From the NCBI GenBank assembly GCA_016787805.1, contig JAEUTY010000007.1, positions 50,665 through 114,664 of the forward strand: a stretch of DNA of 64,000 bases. Reading direction: 5' to 3'. Origin of the DNA: Flavobacterium sp. (GTDB taxonomy: Bacteria; Bacteroidota; Bacteroidia; Flavobacteriales; Flavobacteriaceae). The notes under the pieces are model-generated. The model did not search any database, was not told where the DNA came from, and saw only the letters and a program-made list of their open reading frames with translations. Each line of letters begins with the position of its first letter. Positions within the stretch are counted from its first letter, which is position 1. Positions 34,575-43,511 of the stretch are shown piece after piece. A program made the translations under genes and the position numbers.

Positions 34575-37500
34575 TTGGAAACACATAATTACAAAAGTAT
34601 TCTAGTTCAATTTAAAAGAGGATTGTTTATCCTGTTTTTGTTTTTTGGGATACACGTTTATTCTCAAGTTGAACAACCTCAAGATAGTGTAAAAACAGGA
34701 ACCGATTTGGGAGCCATTCATATCGATAATCCCAAAAGTATTATTGATGCTTACACCTATGATCCTAAGACAGATCGTTATATTTATACAAGTACCTTTG
34801 AGGGTTTTAATATCAATTATCCAATTATATTAACACCTCAAGAGTATCAAAAACTGGTGTTGAAAGAGTCTATGCGCGATTATTTTCAAAAGAAAACCGA
34901 CGCTATTGATGGGAAAAAAGAAGGTAGTGAAGAGGCTAAAAAAGACTTATTGCCTAGATATTACGTGAATTCTAGCTTTTTTGAAACGCTATTCGGGTCT
35001 AATACAATCGATGTAAAACCAACAGGTTCTGTAGAAATGGACTTAGGTGTACGATTCACCAAGCAAGATAATCCTTCTTTTTCACCAAGAAATAGAAAGA
35101 CTACCACTTTTGATTTTGACCAACGAATCAGTATGAGTTTAACTGGTAAAGTGGGAACGCGCTTGAATGTAAATGCCAATTATGATACCGAATCTACTTT
35201 TGCCTTCCAAAACCTAATCAAACTTGATTATAGCCCAACGGAAGACGATATTATTCAAAAAATAGAAGTGGGTAACGTGAGTATGCCTCTGAACAACACT
35301 TTGATTAGAGGAGCTCAGAGTTTATTTGGGGTAAAAGCACAACTTCAATTTGGTAAGACAACAGTTACAGGGGTGTTTTCTGAACAAAAATCGCAAACCA
35401 GAAGTGTAACTGCACAAGGTGGAGGAACTATTCAAGACTTTGAGATTTTCGCTTTAGATTACGATTCAGACCGACACTTTTTCTTGTCGCAATTTTTCAG
35501 AAACAAATACGATGAAGCGTTAAAAAACTACCCGTTTATCAATAGTCGTGTACAAATTACTCGTATTGATGTTTGGGTTACTAATCGTCAAAATCGTGTT
35601 AGTACTACAGGAAACAATTTAAGAAATATAATTGGTATACAAGATTTAGGTGAAGCCCGATTAACAGAAGGAGCATTGCTAACACCAATACCAGACAATC
35701 AAATTGTGGCAACTAATTTAGGTTTTTATCCCGATTTTTTTGTTAAGCCTGCGGATACACCATCAGATAATAAAAACAACCAGTATGATCCAGCTTTAAT
35801 AACTTCAAGTGCAGTTTACCCGATAAGTGCTACTCAAGGCCTTTTGAATTCAAATATTAGAGAAATTATTACGTCAAGCACAGGTTTTAATATTCCAGCA
35901 GCTCCCAATAATGTTATAAGTGAAGGACTCGATTTTGCTAAATTAGAAAATGCTCGAAAATTAACAGCAAGTGAGTATACTTACCACCCACAACTAGGTT
36001 ATATATCATTGCAACAACGATTGACCAATGATGAAGTTTTGGCTGTTGCTTATGAATATACTATTGGTGATCAAGTGTATCAGGTTGGTGAATTTGGTAC
36101 CGATGGTTCGGAAGCAACTGTTGTTAATAGTGGTGTTCCTCAAACACAAACCTTGATTTTAAAATTATTAAAAAGTAATATTACCAGTGTAAGTAAACCG
36201 ATATGGAACTTGATGATGAAAAATATTTATCAAATTCCAGGAGGTTTTCAATTGCAACAAGAAGATTTTAAATTCAATATATTATATACAGATCCTTCAC
36301 CTATAAATTATATTGAACCAGCAAATAGTGCATCACCTTTCCCAAATCCAACGCCAGGTTACACTACAGATCAAATTACTAAAACGCCATTACTAAAAGT
36401 TTTTAATGTTGACAAACTCAATTACAACAATGACCCTCAAGATGGTGGTGACGGTTTCTTCGATTTTATTCCAGGATTAACAGTTGATCAACAAAATGGG
36501 CGATTGATTTTTACATCAGTAGAGCCTTTTGGTAAAATGTTATTTGAAAAATTGCGCAATAATCCAGGCGAAAATTATCTCGGAGATGAAAACTCACTTG
36601 ATTATAATGACAATCAACGTAAATATGTATATACAAGTATGTACAAAGGGACACAAGCTTTTGCAATGCAACAAAATCAAAAGAATAAATTCCAATTGCG
36701 TGGTAAATTCAAATCGTCAGGTGGTGATGGAATTCCAATTGGCGCTTACAATGTCCCAAGAGGTTCTGTTGTTGTAACAGCTGGAGGTAGAGTTTTAGTA
36801 GAAGGAGTTGACTATAGTGTAAATTACCAAGCAGGTAGAGTGCAAATTTTAGATCCTTCTTTACAAGCATCTAATACTCCAATTGAAGTTTCGGTTGAAA
36901 ATAATTCTGTTTTTGGTCAACAAACCAGACGGTTTTTTGGGGTTAACGTAGAGCATAAATTTTCTGAAAAGTTTGTAATTGGCGGTACTTTCTTAAAAAT
37001 GACTGAAAGGCCATTTACTCAAAAATCAAATTACGGACAAGAGTCGGTGAACAATACCATAATAGGTTTCAATGCAAATTATTCTACTGAAGTTCCTTTT
37101 TTAACCAGAATGGTAAATAAATTGCCTAATATCGATACAGATGTTCCTTCTAATTTTTCTTTCAGAGGAGAAATTGCCTATTTGAAACCCGACACTCCAA
37201 AAGCAGACCAATTTGAAGGAGAATCAACTATTTATATTGATGATTTTGAAGGCTCTCAAAGTAATCTCGATATGCGTTCACCATTCTCATGGAGTTTGTC
37301 TTCTGTTCCTATTTACGCTGATTCAAACACAAATATTCCACTTCCACCGTATAATGATTTTGGAGGTTCAAAGACCAATTTAGAGTACAATGATAAACGA
37401 GCAAAACTTTCTTGGTATACTATAGACCCTACTTTTTACACCGAAACGCCGTCTGGTATCTCTCAAGCAGATTTAGAATGGAATAAAACCAGAAGAATTT

Positions 37501-40500
37501 ACAATTCGGAGTTGTATCCTGCCCTCGAAGTTGCTCAAGGACAATCAACCGTTGTTAATACTCTTGACCTAACTTATTACCCTCAAGAGCGCGGCCCATA
37601 TAATTTCAACCCCAATGCAACAAACAATATATTGCCAAACCCAGGTGATAATTTTGGAGGTATTACACGGGCTTTAAATTCAACTAATTTCGAGCAAGCC
37701 AATGTTGAGTATATTCAATTTTGGTTGTTAGATCCGTATTACGATCCTTCTCATCCTGAAGCTCAAGCCAACCCTGGAAATAGTGGAAGAATTTATTTTG
37801 ATTTGGGTGAAATTTCAGAAGATATACTTAGTGATGGGTCAAAACAATATGAAAATGGATTGCCTGATGTGTCTGGTAATCAACCTGTTAACACAACGCT
37901 TTGGGGGAAACAACCTGCATCTACTGCATTGATATACGCATTTGATGCTGATTCAGGTAATAGAGCTGTTCAAGATATTGGATATGACGGTTTGAATGAT
38001 GCGGAAGAAGCAGTAAAATATTCTCAGTTTGCTGCAAATCCAGATCCTGCTGGGGATAATTATCAGTATTTTTTACAAGCAGGAGGGAGTGATGTAACTA
38101 ATAGATATAAAAATTATAACAACCCTCAAGGAAACTCACCAATAGATGTAACCAATGACAATCGTGGCTCAACAACTTTGCCCGATGTTGAAGATATCAA
38201 CAGAGATTACACAATGAGTACAACTAATGCTTATTATGAGTATTATGTTGATATTAATAATAATATGCACAACAACATTGGTCCTTCTACTTTTATTTCG
38301 GATGTTCGCCCACCAACTACCGTTACAAATGCGAGATGGATACAGTTTAAAATACCTCTTTCAACTGCTCGACGATATGCGGCTGGCGGAATTTCTGATT
38401 TTAGATCTATTCGATTCATGAGAATGTTTTTAACTGGATTTACAGAGCCTATTACTTTGCGTTTTGGTTCGTTAGATTTGGTTCGTGGTGAATGGAGACA
38501 ATATGTAAATTCATTAGAATTCCCTGAAGATGATCCGCTTGATGATGGGACAGAATTTGATGTTACTTCTGTTAATTTACAAGAAAATGAAACAAGAGAT
38601 CCAATTCCTTATGTTTCACCTCCAGGTGTAATAAGAGAGGAATTTTACAATAACAACACAGCTATTAGTCAAAATGAACAATCGCTTTCACTAAAAGTTT
38701 CAGGTGAGAATGGTTTAAGACCAGGCGATTCAAGAGCTGTATTTAAAAATGTAAGTGTGGATATGCGTCAGTTTAAAAAACTGAAAATGTTCTTGCATGC
38801 CGAGGCCTTAAAAGAAGAACCAGCAGCTCTTGCAGATGATGAAATGGTTGGATTTATTCGTTTTGGAAATGATTTTACAGATAATTATTACCAAGTAGAA
38901 TTACCGTTAAAGCTTTCATCTCTTACTTCGACAACAGCAGAAGAAATTTGGCCGGAAGCTAACGAAATGGACTTATCGTTGGACTTGTTGACTACACTCA
39001 AAATTAAAAAGATGAATGAAGGTCCAAATTCTCCTGAAGGTGTACTCTATTATTGGGAAGACGAATTGGATGAATCTTTGATAAACAAACCCAATAAGCT
39101 TCGTATTGGTATAAAAGGAAACCCGAATTTTGGTTTAATCAGAACATTAATGGTCGGGGTTAAAAACCAAACCAATTCATCGATGCCAGGCCATCCTCCA
39201 TTTGTGGCAAGAAATATTAAAGGAGAAGTTTGGTTCAATGAGCTTCGTATTGCAGAAATGGATAATAAAGGAGGTTATGCAGCAGTAGCTAATATTGATA
39301 CCAATTTGGCCGATTTTGCCACTATTTCAGCAACTGGTAAAAAGAGTACTATTGGTTTTGGTGCTCTTGAAGAAGGTCCAAACGAGCGAAGTAGAGAAGA
39401 TGTTTTTCAATATAACTTGGTTACAAATTTGAGTTTAGGGAAATTACTTCCAAAAAAATGGAATATTAATTTACCGTTCAATTACTCGGTTGGAGAAGAA
39501 ACCATTACGCCAGAATACGATCCTTTTTATCAAGATATTCGTTTGGAACAATTGTTGGATAATACTTCTGATGAAGATCAAAAAAGAAACATCCAAAACA
39601 GAGCTGTAGACTACACAAAACGTAAAAGTATCAACTTCATTGGTGTTAAAAAAGAGCGCGGAGAAAAGCAAAAACCACATTTTTTCGATCCAGAAAATTT
39701 GACTTTATCGTATTCTTATAATGAAGTAGAAAAACACAATTACGAAGTTGAAAGTTATACCGATCAATTGGTTAACACTGCCGTTGATTATAGTTATGCT
39801 TTCAAAACTAAAACTGTTGAACCATTCAAAAAAACAAAAGCATTTGCAAAAAGTGACTATTGGAATTTGCTGAAAGATTTTAACTTTAACTTCTTGCCTT
39901 CTAATGTTTCATTTAGTTCCAATATCAATAGACAATTCAACAAGCAGCAGTTTAGATTGGTTGATGTTGAAGGAGTTGGTTTAGGTGAATTGTACCGCAG
40001 AAACTTCTTGTTTAACTATCAATATGGGTTCAATTATAATTTAACTAAATCATTGAAGTTTAACTTTACAGCTGCTTCAAACAATATAGTTCGAAATTAT
40101 CTGAACGAAGACAATGTTCCAGATAACAGTTATACTATTTGGACTGACTATTGGAATATTGGTACACCAAATCAGCATAATCAGCAACTTACAGCTAACT
40201 ATACTTTGCCTATTAGTAAAATTCCTTTTTTAAGTTTTATTAAATCGGATTATACTTATACTGGAGATTATAGTTGGCAACGCGCTTCTTTAGCTTTGTC
40301 TGAAATTAGCTTAAACGGTGTTGATTATAATTTAGGAAATACCGTGCAAAATGCAGCTTCTCACCGTTTGAATACAACGTTGAGTATGGATACATTTTAT
40401 AAGTACATAGGTTTGGTTAAAAAAACCAAAAAAACAACTTCAAAACCTGCTGCTGCACCAAAACCAGGCGAAAAAGTAGTAGCTAAAGCTGAAGTACAAA

Positions 40501-41885
40501 ATGAGGAAAGTAAAACGAAAAAGTTCCTAATAGGATTATTAACCAGTTTAAAAACTTTCCAAGTTGATTATACTGAAAATCGTGGAACTGTTCTGCCAGG
40601 TTACTTGCCATCAATAGGTTTCTTTGGTTCATCAAAACCTTCACTTGGATTTGCATTTGGTATGCAAGATGAAGTGCGCTTTGAAGCAGCGAAAAATGGT
40701 TGGTTAACCAATTACCCTGAATTTAACCAAAGTTTCACTCAAGTGACAAATAAAAAATTGAATTTCACGGCCAATTTAGAACCAATTCCTGATTTAAAAA
40801 TCGATTTAAATGGAAATCGAACCTATTCGGATAATTTCTCTGAACAATATGATGTGGGCGCTGATGGGCAATACAATTCTCGTTCGCCTTTTAACACTGG
40901 GAACTATGCTATATCGACCGTTATGATTCGAAATTCATTCAAATCAAGTGATCAAAGTGGTTCGTCGGCTTTTGAAGATTTTAGAAATAACCGATTAATT
41001 ATTGCTCAACGTTTGGCAGCAGAGAGAGGATTAGATCCAGGCAATATTGGGCCTGATGGTTTCCCTATCGGATATGGTAAAAATAGCCAAGCAGTATTAA
41101 TTCCGTCACTATTGGCAGCTTATACAGGTTTCGGAATTGTCAATCACAATGCAGGCGAAGCAGCAGGCAAAATCTCCTTTAGTGCCTTCCGTGATATTCC
41201 ACTGCCGAACTGGAATATTAAATATACAGGATTAATGAAATTGGCTTATTTTAAAGAAACTTTTAAACGTTTTTCACTACAACATAGTTATAAGGCTTCT
41301 TACACTATCAATTCGTTCCGTTCTAATTTTGAGTATAGAGATGATCCGAACGGATTTGATCAAGGTGGAAATTATAACAACGAAACTATTATTGGAAACA
41401 TCAATTTGGTAGAACAGTTCAGTCCTTTAGCTCGTGTTGATTTTGAAACTAAAAATGCATTCAAAGTATTGGCTGAAGTGAAAAAAGATCGTTCTATTTC
41501 ATTGAGTTTTGACAATAACTTATTGACTGAAGTGAAAGGAATTGAATACGTTGTTGGTTTTGGTTATCGAATCAAAGATGTTGTTTTTACAACCAAATTC
41601 GCCGATAATCCGTCGGGTGTAATTAAAAGCGATCTTAATTTTAAAATTGATTTCTCATTCAGAAACAATGAAACTATTGTTCGTTATTTAGATTATGACA
41701 ACAACCAAACTGCTGGAGGACAAAACATTTGGTCGGGTAAATTAACTATGGATTATTCATTTACCAAAAGTTTAACCGCTATTTTCTTTTATGATCACTC
41801 ATTCTCAAAAGCAGTTATTTCAACTTCTTTCCCATTAACAAATATTCGAAGCGGAATCACGTTGCGTTATAATTTTGGAAACTAA
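34575..41885 (+). CDS. sprA: Type IX secretion system outer-membrane translocon SprA
   Basis: A 2436-residue protein, the very large 36-strand beta-barrel translocon of the type IX secretion system, which exports CTD-bearing proteins and is required for gliding. It starts with TTG at 34575 (METHNYKSILVQFKRGLFIL, a long signal peptide ending HVYSQ); no ATG occurs until well inside conserved sequence. Typical SprA segments include YYVNSSFFETLFGSNTIDVK, KTTTFDFDQRISMSLTGKVG, SFRGEIAYLKPDTPKADQFE and STIYIDDFEGSQ. A Lys/Pro/Ala-rich loop occurs near KPAAAPKPGEKVVAKAE. It ends SGITLRYNFGN, a terminal barrel strand. The giant protein at the window end is the type of cargo this channel handles. Confidence 0.97.
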   Translation: METHNYKSILVQFKRGLFILFLFFGIHVYSQVEQPQDSVKTGTDLGAIHIDNPKSIIDAYTYDPKTDRYIYTSTFEGFNINYPIILTPQEYQKLVLKESMRDYFQKKTDAIDGKKEGSEEAKKDLLPRYYVNSSFFETLFGSNTIDVKPTGSVEMDLGVRFTKQDNPSFSPRNRKTTTFDFDQRISMSLTGKVGTRLNVNANYDTESTFAFQNLIKLDYSPTEDDIIQKIEVGNVSMPLNNTLIRGAQSLFGVKAQLQFGKTTVTGVFSEQKSQTRSVTAQGGGTIQDFEIFALDYDSDRHFFLSQFFRNKYDEALKNYPFINSRVQITRIDVWVTNRQNRVSTTGNNLRNIIGIQDLGEARLTEGALLTPIPDNQIVATNLGFYPDFFVKPADTPSDNKNNQYDPALITSSAVYPISATQGLLNSNIREIITSSTGFNIPAAPNNVISEGLDFAKLENARKLTASEYTYHPQLGYISLQQRLTNDEVLAVAYEYTIGDQVYQVGEFGTDGSEATVVNSGVPQTQTLILKLLKSNITSVSKPIWNLMMKNIYQIPGGFQLQQEDFKFNILYTDPSPINYIEPANSASPFPNPTPGYTTDQITKTPLLKVFNVDKLNYNNDPQDGGDGFFDFIPGLTVDQQNGRLIFTSVEPFGKMLFEKLRNNPGENYLGDENSLDYNDNQRKYVYTSMYKGTQAFAMQQNQKNKFQLRGKFKSSGGDGIPIGAYNVPRGSVVVTAGGRVLVEGVDYSVNYQAGRVQILDPSLQASNTPIEVSVENNSVFGQQTRRFFGVNVEHKFSEKFVIGGTFLKMTERPFTQKSNYGQESVNNTIIGFNANYSTEVPFLTRMVNKLPNIDTDVPSNFSFRGEIAYLKPDTPKADQFEGESTIYIDDFEGSQSNLDMRSPFSWSLSSVPIYADSNTNIPLPPYNDFGGSKTNLEYNDKRAKLSWYTIDPTFYTETPSGISQADLEWNKTRRIYNSELYPALEVAQGQSTVVNTLDLTYYPQERGPYNFNPNATNNILPNPGDNFGGITRALNSTNFEQANVEYIQFWLLDPYYDPSHPEAQANPGNSGRIYFDLGEISEDILSDGSKQYENGLPDVSGNQPVNTTLWGKQPASTALIYAFDADSGNRAVQDIGYDGLNDAEEAVKYSQFAANPDPAGDNYQYFLQAGGSDVTNRYKNYNNPQGNSPIDVTNDNRGSTTLPDVEDINRDYTMSTTNAYYEYYVDINNNMHNNIGPSTFISDVRPPTTVTNARWIQFKIPLSTARRYAAGGISDFRSIRFMRMFLTGFTEPITLRFGSLDLVRGEWRQYVNSLEFPEDDPLDDGTEFDVTSVNLQENETRDPIPYVSPPGVIREEFYNNNTAISQNEQSLSLKVSGENGLRPGDSRAVFKNVSVDMRQFKKLKMFLHAEALKEEPAALADDEMVGFIRFGNDFTDNYYQVELPLKLSSLTSTTAEEIWPEANEMDLSLDLLTTLKIKKMNEGPNSPEGVLYYWEDELDESLINKPNKLRIGIKGNPNFGLIRTLMVGVKNQTNSSMPGHPPFVARNIKGEVWFNELRIAEMDNKGGYAAVANIDTNLADFATISATGKKSTIGFGALEEGPNERSREDVFQYNLVTNLSLGKLLPKKWNINLPFNYSVGEETITPEYDPFYQDIRLEQLLDNTSDEDQKRNIQNRAVDYTKRKSINFIGVKKERGEKQKPHFFDPENLTLSYSYNEVEKHNYEVESYTDQLVNTAVDYSYAFKTKTVEPFKKTKAFAKSDYWNLLKDFNFNFLPSNVSFSSNINRQFNKQQFRLVDVEGVGLGELYRRNFLFNYQYGFNYNLTKSLKFNFTAASNNIVRNYLNEDNVPDNSYTIWTDYWNIGTPNQHNQQLTANYTLPISKIPFLSFIKSDYTYTGDYSWQRASLALSEISLNGVDYNLGNTVQNAASHRLNTTLSMDTFYKYIGLVKKTKKTTSKPAAAPKPGEKVVAKAEVQNEESKTKKFLIGLLTSLKTFQVDYTENRGTVLPGYLPSIGFFGSSKPSLGFAFGMQDEVRFEAAKNGWLTNYPEFNQSFTQVTNKKLNFTANLEPIPDLKIDLNGNRTYSDNFSEQYDVGADGQYNSRSPFNTGNYAISTVMIRNSFKSSDQSGSSAFEDFRNNRLIIAQRLAAERGLDPGNIGPDGFPIGYGKNSQAVLIPSLLAAYTGFGIVNHNAGEAAGKISFSAFRDIPLPNWNIKYTGLMKLAYFKETFKRFSLQHSYKASYTINSFRSNFEYRDDPNGFDQGGNYNNETIIGNINLVEQFSPLARVDFETKNAFKVLAEVKKDRSISLSFDNNLLTEVKGIEYVVGFGYRIKDVVFTTKFADNPSGVIKSDLNFKIDFSFRNNETIVRYLDYDNNQTAGGQNIWSGKLTMDYSFTKSLTAIFFYDHSFSKAVISTSFPLTNIRSGITLRYNFGN

Positions 41886-41902
41886 ATGTTGATAAAAATC
41901 AT

Positions 41903-41933
41903 TTGAATTAATTAACAAGAAGTAATACTTTTG
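41903..41933 (+). promoter_or_regulatory. Promoter of gcvH
   Basis: TTG at 41903-41905, a 20-base spacer, and TACTTTTG at 41926-41933, matching the genus pattern. The predicted leader to ATG 41969 is about 30 bases. Confidence 0.65.
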
Positions 41934-41968
41934 AGGCATAGATATAAACTAATTTAAAATTTAATACA

Positions 41969-42349
41969 ATGAACATTCCATCTAATTTAAAATATACAAA
42001 AGACCACGAATGGGTTTCTGTTGACGGTGATATTGCTACTGTGGGTATTACTGATTTTGCTCAAAAAGAACTAGGCGATATTGTGTATGTAGAAGTTGAA
42101 ACTTTAGACCAAACTTTAGATAAAGACGAAGTTTTTGGAACAGTTGAAGCTGTTAAAACCGTTTCTGATTTGTTTTTACCTGTTTCTGGCGAAATTATTG
42201 AATTTAATGACGAATTGGAAAGAAAACCAGAAAGTGTAAACACCGATCCTTATGGCGACGGTTGGATGATTAAAGTAAAAATGTCTGATGCTTCTGAGTT
42301 AAGTGACTTGTTAGATAGTGATGCTTATAAAAATTTGATTGGTGCCTAA
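41969..42349 (+). CDS. gcvH: Glycine cleavage system H protein
   Basis: A 126-residue lipoyl carrier of the glycine cleavage system, shuttling the aminomethyl intermediate between the P, T and L proteins. The family start [20 protein letters not shown] is clear, as is the lipoylation segment [13 protein letters not shown] with the modified Lys at position 63, and [14 protein letters not shown] near the end. The other gcv genes are not in this window. Its 3' end overlaps the start of the next gene. Confidence 0.97.
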   Translation: MNIPSNLKYTKDHEWVSVDGDIATVGITDFAQKELGDIVYVEVETLDQTLDKDEVFGTVEAVKTVSDLFLPVSGEIIEFNDELERKPESVNTDPYGDGWMIKVKMSDASELSDLLDSDAYKNLIGA

Positions 42350-42701
42350 AATATCGTATCTTTTCCTAGCAATTGCTTGGACATTGGCAGTCACAACTTT
42401 AAGTTTGGCTGATGTTGGAACTTTAGGAAATAGCATCAAAATACCTCATAAAGACAAAATGTTGCATTTTGTCTTTTATTTTTTATTTTACCTACTTTGG
42501 TTTCTTTTTTTCAAAAATAAAACTACTCGATTTAAAATCGCACTCTTGCTCATTGCTATCGGCTACGGAATTCTAATGGAAGTATTACAAGCAATTATGG
42601 GAAATCACCGATCTTCTGATTTTTATGATGTTTTGGCCAATTCATTAGGTTCAATTGCAGGTTTGTTTTTTGTCAATCGTTTTGTTGTAAATAAAAAATA
42701 G
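42342..42701 (+). CDS. VanZ-like membrane protein
   Basis: A 119-residue protein with four hydrophobic helices and the VanZ-family pattern: a [15 protein letters not shown] helix start (the conserved D/K-xxHxxxY) and a terminal [18 protein letters not shown] with the conserved SxDxxDxxANxxG arrangement. GTG 42342 ([17 protein letters not shown]) overlapping the gcvH stop is the likely start; TTG 42339 is also open. VanZ proteins are small inner-membrane proteins, some linked to teicoplanin resistance in Gram-positives; in Bacteroidota the function is unknown. Confidence 0.82.
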   Translation: MPKISYLFLAIAWTLAVTTLSLADVGTLGNSIKIPHKDKMLHFVFYFLFYLLWFLFFKNKTTRFKIALLLIAIGYGILMEVLQAIMGNHRSSDFYDVLANSLGSIAGLFFVNRFVVNKK

Positions 42702-42705
42702 TTTT

Positions 42706-42731
42706 AATCTCACTTTAGTGGGATTTTTTTA
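42706..42731 (+). terminator. Terminator after the VanZ-like gene
   Basis: AATCTCACT (42706-42714) pairs with AGTGGGATT (42717-42725, one G-U pair) around a two-base loop, followed by a run of T. Confidence 0.8.
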
Positions 42732-42752
42732 TTTTTACATAAATATTATCAT

Positions 42753-43496
42753 ATGAATATCAAGCAATACCTCGATTCAACTTATTTAAAAACACCCGAA
42801 CAAGCTGGTTTGTCTGTTCAAGAAAACACAAAAGTGGTCAAAGGTTTCATTCAAGAAGCTATTGATGAAGGGTTTAAATTAATAATGATTCGACCTGATA
42901 TGGTTTCGTTAGCCAAGCAAATGATTTCCAATGCCAATTCTAAAGTGTCTATTGGAACTGTAATTGGTTTTCACGAAGGGACTTATTCTTTAGAAGAAAA
43001 ACTTTCTCAAGCTCAAAAAGCTATTAACGACGGAGCCGACGATTTGGACTTCGTTTGTAATTATGAAGCCTTTAAAAAAGGAGATATAGAATTCGTCAAA
43101 AATGAAATACTTCAAGGAACTCAGCTCGGTTTGCACCATCATAAAATTGTAAAATGGATTATTGAAGTGGCAGCATTGACAGATGCTCAAATTATACAAC
43201 TTTCAGCCTTAATCAAAAATGTGGTTATTGCCAACTTTAAAGAAGATTGTTACCCCAATGTTTTTATTAAATCGTCTACTGGTTTTTATACAACTGAAAA
43301 CGGGCAACCCAACGGAGCAACTGTTCCTACTATAATCATGATGTTAGAAAATGGCTCGCCTCTTCCTGTAAAAGCTGCAGGCGGAGTTAGAACTTACCAA
43401 GAAGCTATTGAAATGATTAATTTAGGTGTGAAAAGAATAGGAACTTCATCTGCAAAAGCAATTGCAAACGGACAAGAAGCAAAAAGTGATTATTAA
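42753..43496 (+). CDS. deoC: Deoxyribose-phosphate aldolase
   Basis: A 247-residue class I aldolase that splits 2-deoxyribose-5-phosphate into glyceraldehyde-3-phosphate and acetaldehyde, used in deoxynucleoside breakdown. N-terminus NIKQYLDSTYLKTPEQAGLS, Schiff-base Lys in VFIKSSTGFYTTENGQPNGA, second active-site Lys in VKAAGGVRTYQEAIEMI and phosphate-binding GTSSAKAI. DLDFVCNYEAFKKGD contains the conserved Asp region. It follows a terminator; the remB-like gene starts 15 bases after its stop, so they may be co-transcribed though functionally unrelated. Confidence 0.95.
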   Translation: MNIKQYLDSTYLKTPEQAGLSVQENTKVVKGFIQEAIDEGFKLIMIRPDMVSLAKQMISNANSKVSIGTVIGFHEGTYSLEEKLSQAQKAINDGADDLDFVCNYEAFKKGDIEFVKNEILQGTQLGLHHHKIVKWIIEVAALTDAQIIQLSALIKNVVIANFKEDCYPNVFIKSSTGFYTTENGQPNGATVPTIIMMLENGSPLPVKAAGGVRTYQEAIEMINLGVKRIGTSSAKAIANGQEAKSDY

Positions 43497-43511
43497 AACC
43501 AAAAAACAAAC

